From assembly GCA_037074765.1 (NCBI GenBank), contig JBAMDO010000577.1, positions 310,001-374,000 on the forward strand: a DNA stretch of 64,000 nt, read 5' to 3'. The notes under the pieces were generated by a model. That model made no database searches. It saw only the letters and a program-made list of their open reading frames with translations, and had not been told where the DNA came from. The position numbers and the translations under genes are program-made. Positions 1 to 15,219 of this stretch are shown here, in pieces (position 1 is the stretch's first letter; every line of letters starts with the position of its first letter). The stretch comes from Mansonella perstans (lineage: Eukaryota; Nematoda; Chromadorea; Rhabditida; Onchocercidae).

Positions 1-20
1 GATATTTATGGATGACTTAA

Positions 21-3362
<3,342 letters not shown>

Positions 3363-4083
3363 CAAAAAAATTTCACTAGGATTTCAAATTAATTAATTCT
3401 AAAATATTAGGAATTCCTTGAAGAAATTAACAATATTTAAAACCGTTTTTATTTCCTTTGAATTTTTATTATATCGCTATAACAACTTTTACCAGAAAAA
3501 AAATAATGAAGCTACAGATGTTTTCATCAGACAACGACAACTCTTTTGGGACAGAATTTAATTAATATTAATTAAATACATTCACATTTCAGATATCAAG
3601 TGATTAAAATGTATTTTTTTTTTTTCTAATGAAATTTGTCATTTTTCTCTAATTCATTTCTGTATGATGTAAAAATATGAATATCTCATTATTTAAATTG
3701 GGAGCTTTTTTTAAAAAAAAATTTCATATGCATTAATCTAAGCTTACATAAAGTTTAATTTTTCCTTTTCACGTACGTATTTTGATCCTCAATGATTCCA
3801 GTTTCCATGCTACTATGTAGTCTCTATCTTCACTTGCTAACTTAACTAAATGAAATTTGGAGCATTCGTTAAGGAATTTCCATACGAATTGAGGAGAGAG
3901 GAGTTGGTACTTGTTTTATTGGCAATAACTAATACTGAGAGGGTTAACGAGAAAAAGTTCTCAACTTTCTCGATTGCTGTGCCATTTTAGGTTCAGTAAT
4001 AAAGAGCTAAATAGCATTTAAAAAAAAGGCAATACAATAAACAATCACGTCACGTCAAAACACGTAAAATTGCTATAGTTAAT

Positions 4084-4240
4084 AGTACTAACTGGACTCA
4101 AAACGCAGGCTACTGGTACGACGATTCACGGGCCGCAAGATCTGAGCCAGGTGTGGTTTTATATGTTGCGGAAATTGAGCGTTCCTCGGGTACTGTGGTG
4201 CGGGATTAAGCGGTGGGGTTTAGTCTTGATTGGATAATTA
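4084..4240. other. GC-richer island inside the duplicated upstream region
   Basis: About 160 bp of clearly higher GC than its surroundings, in the presumed promoter region of the pars-2 fragment; the same sequence occurs at 24166-24322. Read on the minus strand, 4084-4101 contains TTGAGTCCAGTTAGTACT, which matches the core of nematode 5S rRNA as I recall it, but the match does not extend to either side. No complete RNA gene is visible. Its role is unknown; an old RNA-gene-derived insertion or a regulatory element are both possible. Confidence 0.4.
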
Positions 4241-4599
4241 CGGGTTCTGGTTACAGGCTTGTAGGTTTGCAAAAAATTATATATGTATGACGTGAACGAC
4301 GTTTCTGTATTATCTCTCTGCCGAAATGTTAACACATTCCAGCACATGTTGAAATCTTTTTATTTGAATAACTTTATTTTAGCAAGCTATCATGTATGAA
4401 TAAATGTCTACTTTCTTGTCAGATTCAGCACATAACTAGATATATGGAATGAAATGCGTTAATTAAAAAATGTTCTGAGAAATGAAATAATCAGTCAGAA
4501 TAAGTACCGAGGTGTATCCCTGAGTATGGTTGAATGCTATGTAAATGGAAAAATAGATAATTCGCTATTCAGCTTGTTCATCGATGGTTTTAAATCTTT

Positions 4600-4640
4600 T
4601 CTTCACTTTTTTTAGTGATTCAAAAATTTGGAGGAACAAG
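4600..4640 (+). promoter_or_regulatory. Presumed spliced-leader acceptor of the pars-2 fragment
   Basis: T-rich tract ending in TTTTTTTAG, followed 25 bases later by the ATG at 4641, with no coding exon upstream. The layout is that of a nematode trans-splice acceptor and is identical to the one before the intact gene at 24682-24722. Not proven by any spliced-leader sequence here. Confidence 0.45.
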
Positions 4641-5260
4641 ATGAGGATACATCGAGCATCTACGATGCTTCTCGGCTCGTTGGATGTCACGGCGAAAACA
4701 GCTCAGATTTTCCATCAACTTATGCTTTCCAAAGCGCTGATTGCCCAAGAGCACAAAGGAATATATTCGATACTTCCTATTGGTATCTTCCAAATTTCCC
4801 TTTCAATCTGCTCCTTCAAGAAACGTGCTGCATTAAATGGCTCCAAAGTTCTGGAGTAGAAAGTTCCACTGTTTTTTTCTCAGTGGAGGATAAAGGATAG
4901 TTAGATTGTATCATTATATTCTGTGGCAATAATTACATAGAAATTGAAAAACACATTGGATTCTTTAACTTATCACTTTGTTTATTTTTGGTCAGCGCAT
5001 CATCGATAAGTTGGTAAAAGTGATTGAAACTGAACTGAATACTATTGGTGCTTATAAAATTAGTATGCCAATATTGGGTGCGAAAGAACTGTGGCAGAAA
5101 GTCGGTCGTTGGAGTGCTTTCGAATCAGAAATGTTTCATTTGAATGACAAAACGAATCAAACTTTCTGTCTTCAGTGAGGAAATGATAACAAAATTGATT
5201 GCTGAACAAGGTAATATCGTCACTTATTATAGGTATTATTTACCAGATGCTTAGTTTTCA
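4641..5260 (+). pseudogene. Truncated duplicate of mitochondrial prolyl-tRNA synthetase
   Basis: Carries the same first coding exon as the intact gene (start [15 protein letters not shown] at 4641) and most of the second ([11 protein letters not shown]..., [12 protein letters not shown]). Relative to the intact copy, 8 bases are missing between 5175 and 5176. The deletion removes the codons for PTH of the PTHEE segment and creates an immediate TGA stop. None of the downstream catalytic exons (FRDE motif, zinc-like cysteine exon, anticodon-binding domain) exist here; the next gene is the oppositely oriented nucleoporin. It cannot make an active synthetase. The upstream region and trans-splice acceptor are retained, so it could still be transcribed. 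Confidence 0.9.
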
Positions 5261-5601
5261 TATTTTTACTTTTGTATTTTGATACACTAATTTTTGCTCA
5301 GGTAATAAATCCTTTACTAAACTTAAATAATTTATCGCGATGTAAGAATAACAGCGCGAATTTTATTTAGCACAATCAGTCATCTTCTGGAAGTTTCAGT
5401 TGTTATGTATTAAATGTCGGTTAGTGAGAACAATTTTTATGTCTACCTCCATTTTCATAATAAAAGAGCTGCTACGATGCATTTCCTTCATAAGTTACTG
5501 TATCGGCATAGTGATCATCGAGGTGTATAAAGAGAGAATTTCATTACAAATGATTGGAGGTGAATGATTATTCGATTAGAACTTTCTAGTCCAAGTGATT
5601 A

Positions 5602-5607
5602 TTTATT
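5602..5607 (-). terminator. Likely poly(A) signal of the Nup133 gene
   Basis: AATAAA on the minus strand, about 140 bases after the TAA at 5749 and 4 bases after the alternative stop at 5611. It lies just beyond the right edge of duplication copy A, so the two transcription units converge here. Confidence 0.45.
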
Positions 5608-5748
5608 GTTTCAGACGTTTCCGTGGTTTTTTTCAACAACCGTTGGCGTCTGTTGCGTTGACAATGCACGGAATACTTCAGCAAGTAATGATGGATGATC
5701 ACGCACCAAACAACTCCAACAATCTGATTCCATAATTTCATTTGTATT

Positions 5749-8700
5749 TTAAGTAATCCTCGTGCCTTCGTCAGCTGGGATACTTCTTCTAGCTGATTCT
5801 TCAGCGGTTCGAAGTAAAACACCAAATAATTTATTGTGAGCGAATTCTGCCAAACATTCAACCAGTTCCTTGGTATCTGGTATTAATGCTAATTTTCGCT
5901 CGTTTGATAATTCATCTGAAATTAAAACAAATGCATTCACAAAATAATTTTAAAGCACTGAGAAAAGTGCAAATCTAAAATCTTGCTGTAGCAGATTTTT
6001 TTGCTTTTCTTTTTTTTTTAGACTAACACAACCAAAGGTTAAACGAAGATGAGGAAATTTTCTGTAAAAAATAATCACTACTGAAAGGCAGTACATACCA
6101 CAGGCAGTAACCCTATCCAACAGTTCGCTGTAAACAGTTGGACACCTCGAATCATCACTTCGCGTCACTTTTTTCCAGTAGCTGCTGTTCGCTCTTATAG
6201 CGGCTATCCATATTTTTGTTTGCAAAGAATGTACCAATTCACCTGACCGATCTGATGCTTCTTCGTCCATCAGTGCCGATAATGTGAGTAGTGCGCTGAA
6301 TGAAAATATTGCAATTAATTTTTTCGAAATGAAATTTATAAATTTCAAAGGGAAAAAAACTCATTCAAGCATGGATGAGCTTTTTCATTCAAATAATTTA
6401 AAAGCATTCTGATAATTTCATTTAATGAAACAGCCTTCTGTGAAATGTTTTAATCACCATCAGAACAATCGAATGTCCACTTAACTAGCGTAATCATGAT
6501 TAAAAATATGATCAATGATTAAAAGATAATTATGATTGAAATTGAAACATCACTAAAAAGCGCTCCTGTAATGATCATTAAACTACTAAATTATGAAAGG
6601 ATTTACTCAAGACATCGATTAGCATCACATGACGCATTGCTCAAATGTGCTCTTATGATCTCTTCTGCGGTACATGATCGTATCTTTGAAGCCGGTTCGG
6701 ATGAATCGACAAATTTCTGAAAAAAAAATTGAAATTTCATAACTGGAACAAGTAAAATCGATTTGTTAACTTGAATACTGTGCTTCTCCAACGAATATTC
6801 TGATTGAATGTTCTATTCATCTCATTGTAGGTGATGTTTTCAAATTGTTTCACTATTTACCACTTCTAAATTGGGATCAATTTTTTGTTGCAGCTTGATC
6901 AAATTGAGATCGCGCTTAATGCCTTCCAGAAAATTGTTATCCACTTCATCCTCGCAAAGAGCAGCAAGCTTTGCAAAGGAAAGCAAACGCTGAAATAAAA
7001 CTGCCAACATTTGACCATCGATTTTATTTAGAAACTTACATATGCATTTTTCTCTACCCATACCAAGTTAAATCAATTGAATAATTGGGAAAGTATCTGT
7101 TTTTTAGCAATTAGTATTTTTCAAGAACCGAATCTTTCACAGAATCCTGAATTCTAAAGATTTTTGTAAGCTCGAAACTAACTCTTTTCAGTATAACATC
7201 ATCGTTTGATTTCTGTGACAGTGTTTTAAGAGCATGACATGCCTAGAAACAAAGTTAAATAAAAATGCCATAAACCATCCAGTTTACCGTACATTGCTCA
7301 TCCCGTTTAAAAAATGAACAGTTGGATTTTAACTGAATAAAATCAGGCTTACTTCTTATATACAAAAAAGTTGCTGTTAATAATTCATCATTAGTTAACT
7401 ATCAGAAGTGAGAAAAAGTTGATGCTTCAAGATAAATTCAAGATGCGATTAATTGATGAAAAATTATCACATTCATAAAAGTTTGATGGATAGTGCTAAA
7501 TCCATCCAAGATCATAAAAAAAGCCTTATTTTGAAATTTATGATTTACAATAGAAAACCTTGGAATAACAGCCACTTTCAAGATGACGCATCCACGCAAC
7601 ATCAGTATGCTTTTCGAAGAAACGATCAGCATCTGGTTCTTTCTCTTCCAACAAATCTTTCATATATCCTGAAAAAATTTGAAAGGACGACGCTTAAAAC
7701 TTTTTGTGCTGACAATACTGAATTATCACTCTGGAAGAATAATTACCATTTTCTAGATAATATTCGTATAACATATTGCAAAATTCGGCAGAACTGAAAA
7801 ATTCTTTGTATTCTTCGATTTTAGCTTTTCTTTCCAATTCTGGTAAAGTACATGCCAAACGTATTAGTGTTTTGTAATCCTAAAGAGAAAAATTTTATAA
7901 AATGATTACGATAAAGGGCAGATTCATCGTGCATAATATTTTTTCATTCTTAAAATGAAAGAAATCAGAACTTCTTAAACGGAACTGAAGTAAAAATTAG
8001 CTTAAAAATATCAAATTCTGAAACTGAATAAAAATCACTAATGTTATTTAAGTAATGATATTTTAAAAAGATAATTCAAAAAACAATAAACCTGAAAACC
8101 TTTCGCTAATTCTAAAGCAACACCAAGTTCAGAAATTTCCAAAAATTTGGCTATAATTGGTGAATTTTGCCGATCATCGAATGTTTGTTCATTCATTATG
8201 AATGCAGCAATAATTACGGCTTGTTTCACCAGCACTACATATTTCGAACAATCACGACCAGCTTGATTGACATAGTTAAATAGTATGTTTAACTGAAACA
8301 AATAGCTGAATAAAATTTAAGAATGTACTGATAAATTTAAGTACGCTACAGCACTAACGTGTTTTATGAATGGCATCAATATATGTTTCTCTTGTGTCCA
8401 TCGCGAATCATTTTCTATATCGAGAACGGTGTCGTCGCGATGTTTATCTATTGCTTGCTTTCCAATAATAAAAGCAGCACCAACATATTCAATACATTCC
8501 AGCTTATAATCCAGCGTTCCATTATTATTACTTATGATATCTTCTTCTTCACACAATCCATTAAAGAGCTCTTCAATTCGAGAAACCTATAAAATGGAAC
8601 AAATAGTTTTGTAGCTCTATTAACAATTCATTAGTTAAATTTTAAGTATAATAGATTTTTGTACTGAAAGAACTTATTTCACTGCTTTCGATGGAAACAA

Positions 8701-11700
8701 CTGAATAGCTCAATATGCTGGATACTGAAAACTTTAAAATAAAGTTTTTTTTTTTTTAAAAAAAAGAAAAACGCTTACTTCTCGGAAGAAATAATCATAA
8801 CGAGTAAGCAATTCTTGTTCCCTGTCAACGCCTTCTTTCCGCTTCGACAGTACTGTGTCCAGGGCTGCGTCAAAAACAGATGACGGATTTTTCTACAAAA
8901 CAAATCTGTCCTTTCAAATAAAATTTATGACTGCTTTTCGAATTCTCAATAAATTTTCAATACGAATTCATTCCTGTTTTTCAAACTTAAGTTTTCAGAA
9001 CATTACTGTGTAGTACCTTATTCCATTTGTACAATGCAATCGCAGTATCAATTTTCTCAATTAATTCAACAATTTGAGAACGCGCGCTACGTGACTGAGA
9101 AAGATGAGTTTTCACAGTTCGATTCAACTGAAACGATATACATAAAATCACATGGAAAGAGAATAAAAAATGTATTAAAAAACCGTAAGCTATCTAACTT
9201 GTGAATTGCATTTAAAAGAAAAAAAAACTGCAGAAAAGATATTTTACTTTATTGTCAAGTCCAACATTTTTGATGAAGAGAATAAACATGGCCAACACTC
9301 GTTTCTTCTGTTCTTCCAAATGTACCTCTAATAAAAATGAGCTTTTAGAGGATATCTGATCCGTCACTGCTCCTGCTGCAAAATAAACATTGTTCAAATT
9401 TAAAAAGTTTGATTTAAAAGAAAAAAATTGAAATTGAACTTGCATTGGGTTGAATAGCAGACAGCATTCCATCGCTCATCATTTGGAATATCGTCAACTA
9501 AATCAATTGCATAATCGACACATATCTGCGCAATACCAGCATGCCGATTTTCCAGCAATTCTTGCATCATGCTACTAGCTTCATGCTGTAAAAATTTTCA
9601 CTACAAAGTACGAATCCAATACAAAAATTCAATGAAGATTTGTTACTTTTGAACACAACATCCTCAAATATATTGAGATATAATGGTACAAATCCTTCAG
9701 TCACCATGCTGTCAGTTTTGAAGCAAAGAGTACCATTATCTCAAGTTTGCCAAGCGAATAAGTAAAGTGTCACAGTGATCTGCTTATATCAGTCAACGTA
9801 CCAAGTCACCTTTCGAAAAAAGATAAAATGCCAGAGCAAGTGCACGACGATCAGTTGTGGCGCTTGAAGGATTTACTGGATGAACTTCCATCTTACTCAT
9901 TTGTGCTATAGTTTGTGCCAAATTTGCATCAAATCCTCTATAATTTATCATTTCCAAAGTAAATAACCATGCAACAGATTATAATTAAGATAATAATTAA
10001 TTATAAATAAATACAATCATAATTAACAGATTATAATTAAGTTACCTCGGAAGTAATCGCACTCGTTGCAAACCATTTTCTTTTAAGAAAACGTAACAGT
10101 ATCGGGCATCACGACCTGTAATAATGCTTTATGAGAAATGTGCGTAAAGAAATATGGGGCCAGTATCTGCAAAGAGGTAACGATGTATCAACAGGAAGTA
10201 CTAGAAATTCTATTAATAGATATAACAAAAAAAAAAAAAAAATGAAAGACAAAGTAAAGAGTAAAACTTACCAGAACTAATAAACGTAGCATTGTACTTT
10301 GCACATAATACCAACTTGAATGTATTTTTTTTGCACAATCGATCGGGTAGGCAGAAAGAATAAATGGCCTTTTCGGTAACCACAAAAACACCTTCCATCT
10401 TGTCGTGCAATAGTTGCTCTGAGCCAGTTGGTAACCTCAGTGCGATATTTGCTACGGCATTTCTTTCGCTTAACTGTAACTTTTAATAAATTCAATACGA
10501 TCAATAGAGGCGATCTTTTCCAAATTTAAGTCTTTTAAAAATAACACAACAGTGTTAACAAAACTGCTTGGGCTCTAAGCATATTTCAATGTGGACAAAA
10601 AATTGGAATTTCCGAAAGGATACTTCAGTCCGAATTTTCCATCCAAACAATTCATAATTACGATTTTGACCAAAGCACATCATGTATTTATGGATAGAAG
10701 TAAATTTTGTCTTTTATATAAATTAAAAATGAAAATATGTATATCACATATTACACCGAAACGTTTTGTGTTAAATATAGCGCAAATAACAAATATCAAA
10801 TCATATGTTAAAAATCTATCGAATTACTTCATACTGGTTTGAGAGAGCCTTCAAAATACAAAACCATTCTAAAGCTGATGGAGAATGTGTACCATCATAT
10901 TCCGATACATAACCTGTAAATTTCATTAAAATTTTAGTGAAAAAAGTGCTTTTGATAAGAAAGAAATTTAACATTATTTTCTCTTGTAAAGAGAGACAAT
11001 ATTCCGCTGAAAAGACTTGAGGTGATCATTTAGACTTGCCGTAACCGATACTAAGATGCATATTGAACCATCCTAGGGTTTTGTTCACTATTGAGCTTAA
11101 ATTTAACATCTCGCCATTAACACTAACCAAAAGCAAAGTGTATCTGTGTAGAAACATCCTCATTGCAGCATGCGAATAAGATCAGTGCACCATTCATGAT
11201 GTTAATCCCATCAAGTATCCATGTCTTGAATCCTTTATACCAATGACTATGTTTCTCAGCGTCATATAAATTCTAAAAATATGTTACCATTTTTTTTTTT
11301 TTTTTTTTTTATTAGTAAAAATGAAGCAACTTAAACGGCACATACCGCTAGATTCAAAGCAAAATGCTCGCTAGCCACATCCGCTAATTCATAGCTCCAA
11401 ATCTTCGCAGATTCTCTTATAGAATAAGATTGAAGATGATGCTCGGTTATCGCAAGTATATGCATATTACTGATTAGAGTAAGATTTGTACTCGACATAC
11501 TGGGATGTGGACTCAACAAATCATCGTTTGATTGTTCATATACTAGAGCTTTAACCAATCTAAACTTTTTCTCATCACTTCAGTAATGGAAGCAGGTAAT
11601 TGCATTTGGCTATTCAGGATATAAAATACGGCAATATGTATCTACGATTATGCAAGTCGAAATATAAATTCGATAATCAAGAAGCTTGATTAGCTACTGA

Positions 11701-13200
11701 AGGTGACTTTAAATCTGAAGATGCTGTGAAAAATATAGAAAAGCATACTTTGCTCCAGACTGCCTCCCCTCACCAAATATTGCCGAAGCCAATTTACTAC
11801 CAATTCCAGCTCTTGTGTTTGTATGAATTACTTTTATGGTGATTTCAGAAGATAATCGTTGTCTTTTTCCTGGTGTGGGGGCAATATTCGCATTGATATT
11901 CAATAAGTACAATGAGCCAGTCGTTGTTGCCAGAAGAAAATATATCCCTTCTGGAAATTACATCACAGAAATAAAATCAGAGAAAAAGATAATCCCTAAA
12001 GCAAACTTTAACTCAATAATGAAGTCCGATAAATTCAATTTATTGATTTGCGTGAATATTGTAGTTTTAACCAATCCATTTTAAGGATACTTGAGTATGG
12101 ATATTTAAACCTTGATCTCAAAGTAATGAGACAAAAAATAGAATGAGACTGGAAATTGAACTACAATTCGCTTTCAATGAGCAATTATCCTTTCGCTGCA
12201 ACTGTTAAATTTGCAGTGAATCTCAAAAATAATTACAGAGTTTGTTAACTGCTTAACAAAAGTTCAGTCCAGTCCATTTAATTTTACCTATGGCAAAATT
12301 CCATCTCAGGCATTACCTGTTTTTAATTGAAGATAAAAATATTTAATGTGAAACTCTAGTTTTCATCTAACTTTCTTCAACTTAAAAAGATTTTGAATAA
12401 TGAAACCTGGTGATTCCAAATTTATCCTTGTTAATGATAACGCTACTTCACGATCCAAATCAATTGAGCTATCACAAAATTGACGATCTGGCATAGACCA
12501 ATGCCGAACATTACCTTCTGCTGTTATCGCAATTACACCGAACGTCAAAAAACCTGAAAACACGGAGCAATCAAATAAATTCTATAAAACCTTCCCAGCA
12601 CCCACTTTTAAATAATAAAGTTAAAAAAAACCTTGTCTTTTGTATACACAAATAGTTTGTGCATTGTACGGAAGTCCTGATGTAGGTAAATTAAGCACTG
12701 CTGGTGCACCTGTATAGTTTTCCTGAAAAAAAAAAAAAAAAAAAGAACTGCAAACTCTTAGCCATCAAAAAACACTGCTATATATATATATATATATATG
12801 TATGTAAAGACCTTCAAAAGCTATAATACCTCAGGATCATACTTCCATACATACAGATTTTGACCAACTATTAACCAAGCATAACCACAACTGGACAGTG
12901 AGCCTGAACATGAGCTGTTTGGTTCCTTGCCTAAACAGAACATTATTATCATTACATCACTATTTGTTGATAAGTGAATATTGTATAAACGAATAAAAAT
13001 AAATTCCTACTCATTACATCATCTTATGTAATCAAAAATAAAAGCACAAGATGTTATGCCTTATACATTATAGAAAATATAAAATATGCCAAATTATAGA
13101 GTGAGTGTTAATTAGCAAGGAAACGAACTAGCAAGAGCTTCTCGTATTAAACCTGGATAATCAATATCAACTGGCTCTAACACAAGCTCTACTGATTCCA
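5749..13200 (-). CDS. npp-15: Nuclear pore protein Nup133
   Basis: Scaffold subunit of the nuclear pore Y-complex (Nup107-160), with an N-terminal beta-propeller and a C-terminal alpha-helical stack. The ATG at 13200 lies 13 bases after TTTTAG, a likely trans-splice acceptor; the start reads MESVELVLEPVDIDYPGL. Propeller exons follow: GYAWLIVGQNLYVWKYDPE (about 12900), FGVIAITAEGNVRHWSMP (about 12520), then about 11900, 11500, 11250, 10900 and 10350. Helical-part exons include LSKRKEGVDREQELLTRYDY (about 8850), LIRLACTLPELERKAKIEEY (about 7850), LLSFAKLAALCEDE (about 6960) and LSALMDEEASDRSGELVHSL (about 6250). The last exon, PDTKELVECLAEFAHNKLFG, aligns with the vertebrate C-terminus, so I end the protein at 5749. 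About 20 exons; not all borders were resolved. A spliced extension to 5611 is possible (see findings). Confidence 0.88.
12780..12799. repeat. (TA)n microsatellite in a Nup133 intron
   Basis: About ten TA units directly after an A-rich run (12725-12743). Intronic; no function inferred. Confidence 0.9.
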
Positions 13201-13213
13201 TTTGTTCACCGTC

Positions 13214-14542
13214 TAAAATACAATCTTATAAGATGTTCGTTGCATGCGTCAGTCTTATATCACGTAAATATGTCACGTATTATATATTAGTATACACATA
13301 TCATATATCACATATCAGTCTTATATCACGCAGATATATCACGTAGGCATACTTATGAATGAAAAAGTCCTTTACAACTTCTCTTACCAAATCAAATGAA
13401 GTTGTTCCATAACTAGCAGCTACCAACACCACAAGGAGATACTACATTTATGATAAATCTCCTTTTCATCATCTTTACTTCATTATTAACATCAATAAAA
13501 ACTATCACTCCACCATACCAACCCAATTTATTAATCTAAACTAAAAAGCATCCCTTATATCATTGATAGAATTCAAATTCAAATTTATCAAAGCATATAA
13601 TACGGCCCAGCAGCCTGTACCTGGAACAAATTATACATATTTCCGTCCCAACCAATTTTCGAATATTACATTAATTAACCAGCAGTATCGTACGAATCCC
13701 GTTTTCCTTGAAAATTACGCAAGAAGTAATACAGTAAAGCAAAGTGATTGGCTAATAGTATGCATCGACATATAAAATTTCAAAATTTATGGTGGAAATT
13801 TCGAAAAACAAAATTTGAGAACAAAAATTTACAGCAGAAATTATCCTAGGATTTAGAGAGAAATAGAGAAATAAATTAATTCGAACAAATGTGTTAATAA
13901 AAACTGTCTTATGTCTGAACAAATTAATATATTATTATAATTTAATAGAAACTAATAATACATCCAAAAATACAATTCTTTAAATTAGCAATTGCAAAAC
14001 CTTTTCTTGACCAATTGACCATTTTTGGAAAAAAAATAAATTTTGATTGCTTTAAAAAATAAAACTTTATTCAAAATTTTCAATGTGTAAAAACTTATAT
14101 GTAAAAATGTAATAACAAGTTACCATTTTTCTTCTTTTTGCTCACCCCACAATGGTAACAATGACCAATGGACGAAATTTTTGTCATTAATTATCACAGC
14201 CTACACGCACGACTGTGAATCATTATTCTAAACTAACACATAGACTAGAAAAGAAACTTATTTATTTCATTTAAAGAAAAAAGACTCGAAGATTTCAGAA
14301 TAAAATGATAAGTGTTTAGGTTAATTGAGCTGTATATATATTCAAGAAAAGACTCAACTCTTTCAGTTGATGGAAATAAGCTGATATTGAATTCAAACAT
14401 GGAATTCCGGCTTTACAAGATTTTAATTCAGAAAACGAAATATTCAGAAAAATATGAGAAGATAATGACCTCAATATCATAGCCATACTTTGCTTGAATA
14501 AAATTTTCACCCATTGTTCAATACCAGATTAAGCCATGATCA
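13214..14542. other. Intergenic stretch upstream of Nup133
   Basis: AT-rich DNA with no recognised gene. It contains a short imperfect direct repeat (about 13252-13280 and 13316-13345, sharing CAGTCTTATATCACG). A 70-codon open frame on the plus strand at 13563-13775 has an N/Q/Y-rich composition (VPGTNYTYFRPNQFSNI) but no recognisable domain and no neighbouring exons. The Nup133 promoter presumably lies here. Confidence 0.5.
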
Positions 14543-14749
14543 TCAAGAAAAACGATTTTGTCGTTCATATGAATGACAGAGATTGGACAGGATGATGAAA
14601 CGGTGTCGATACTTATTTTCCGGGTCGAAAACATACAATTCTTTTTCGCTACGAGCCAGGACTCGGTACCTTTCCCCAATGGGCTTAGAAGATCGAAGAT
14701 CAAGTAAGTTGAAAATTGTTCTTTCGTGTTGAATTCTTTCTTCAATTTT
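14543..14749 (-). CDS. Orphan coding-like exon or gene remnant, unrecognised
   Basis: A 69-codon frame on the minus strand with a strongly protein-like composition: ERIQHERTIFNLLDLRSSKP, then IGERYRVLARSEKELYVFD, closing with ENKYRHRF. It ends at TGA 14543. A second open frame on the same strand (14518-14745) ends IVFLDDHGLIWY, and a shift between the two would give one longer reading, so a frameshifted remnant is possible. The text before its 5' end is an A/T run rather than a T-rich acceptor, and I found no partner exons between here and 17 kb. The family was not recognised. Confidence 0.35.
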   Translation of the reverse strand, partial: KIEERIQHERTIFNLLDLRSSKPIGERYRVLARSEKELYVFDPENKYRHRFIILSNLCHSYERQNRFS

Positions 14750-15219
14750 TTTTTTTTTTATTTTTATTTTGTGACAAGCTAAAATGATAAGTTGAAAATT
14801 GCAATCTATTAAAATATTACCTTCAGATCTTAGTTACATTTCGATGAATGCAATTCCAAATCTCTTTTCATCAATGGTAATACTGTTGATGGAAATTCAC
14901 GACAAATGTGACAACTGTTCTATTATTTTCACGATATTTTTAGTATTATTCGTTCATAGTAAAGATTGATAGGGAATAGGAGGACCAAGGCAGAATTACA
15001 TATTTAGTTTGATAAAAAATTAATTACATAATTAAAAAAAAAAAGAACACTAGGAATTTATAGTTTAGGAAATGAATAAGTATTTACGAATGGTATGCTA
15101 AACTTAGCAATATTAATAAAGTGATTAAAAAAAGAAAAATGCTTTTCAAGTTAAAGTGCACTTGCAGGATTATACAATTTAGAGATGAAATTCCAATGCT
15201 TGTTTATCATGAACGATAA

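Larger units (their letters stand above)
3601..5560 (+). repeat. Segmental duplication, copy A (partner 23685-25447)
   Basis: Direct-orientation copy of 23685-25447, displaced by about 20,082 bp. Intergenic, 5' leader and first-exon sequence are almost identical; the differences seen are a T-tract length change near 3612, one substitution at about 5041 (ACT versus GCT), an 8-bp gap after 5175, scattered substitutions after 5230, and 205 extra bases (5300-5504) in copy A. Similarity resumes at 5505 and fades at about 5560. The high identity in noncoding DNA implies a recent event or gene conversion. An assembly duplicate is possible, but the distinct flanks and the internal indels argue for a real copy. 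Confidence 0.93.

Noticed and set aside
4159..4347. 62-codon minus-strand open frame repeated identically at 24241-24429
   Set aside because: It is repeated because it sits in the segmental duplication. No acceptor, domain or codon bias; it lies in the pars-2 upstream region.
13563..13775. N/Q/Y-rich 70-codon frame as a small secreted protein
   Set aside because: No signal peptide, no splice context and no recognisable family.
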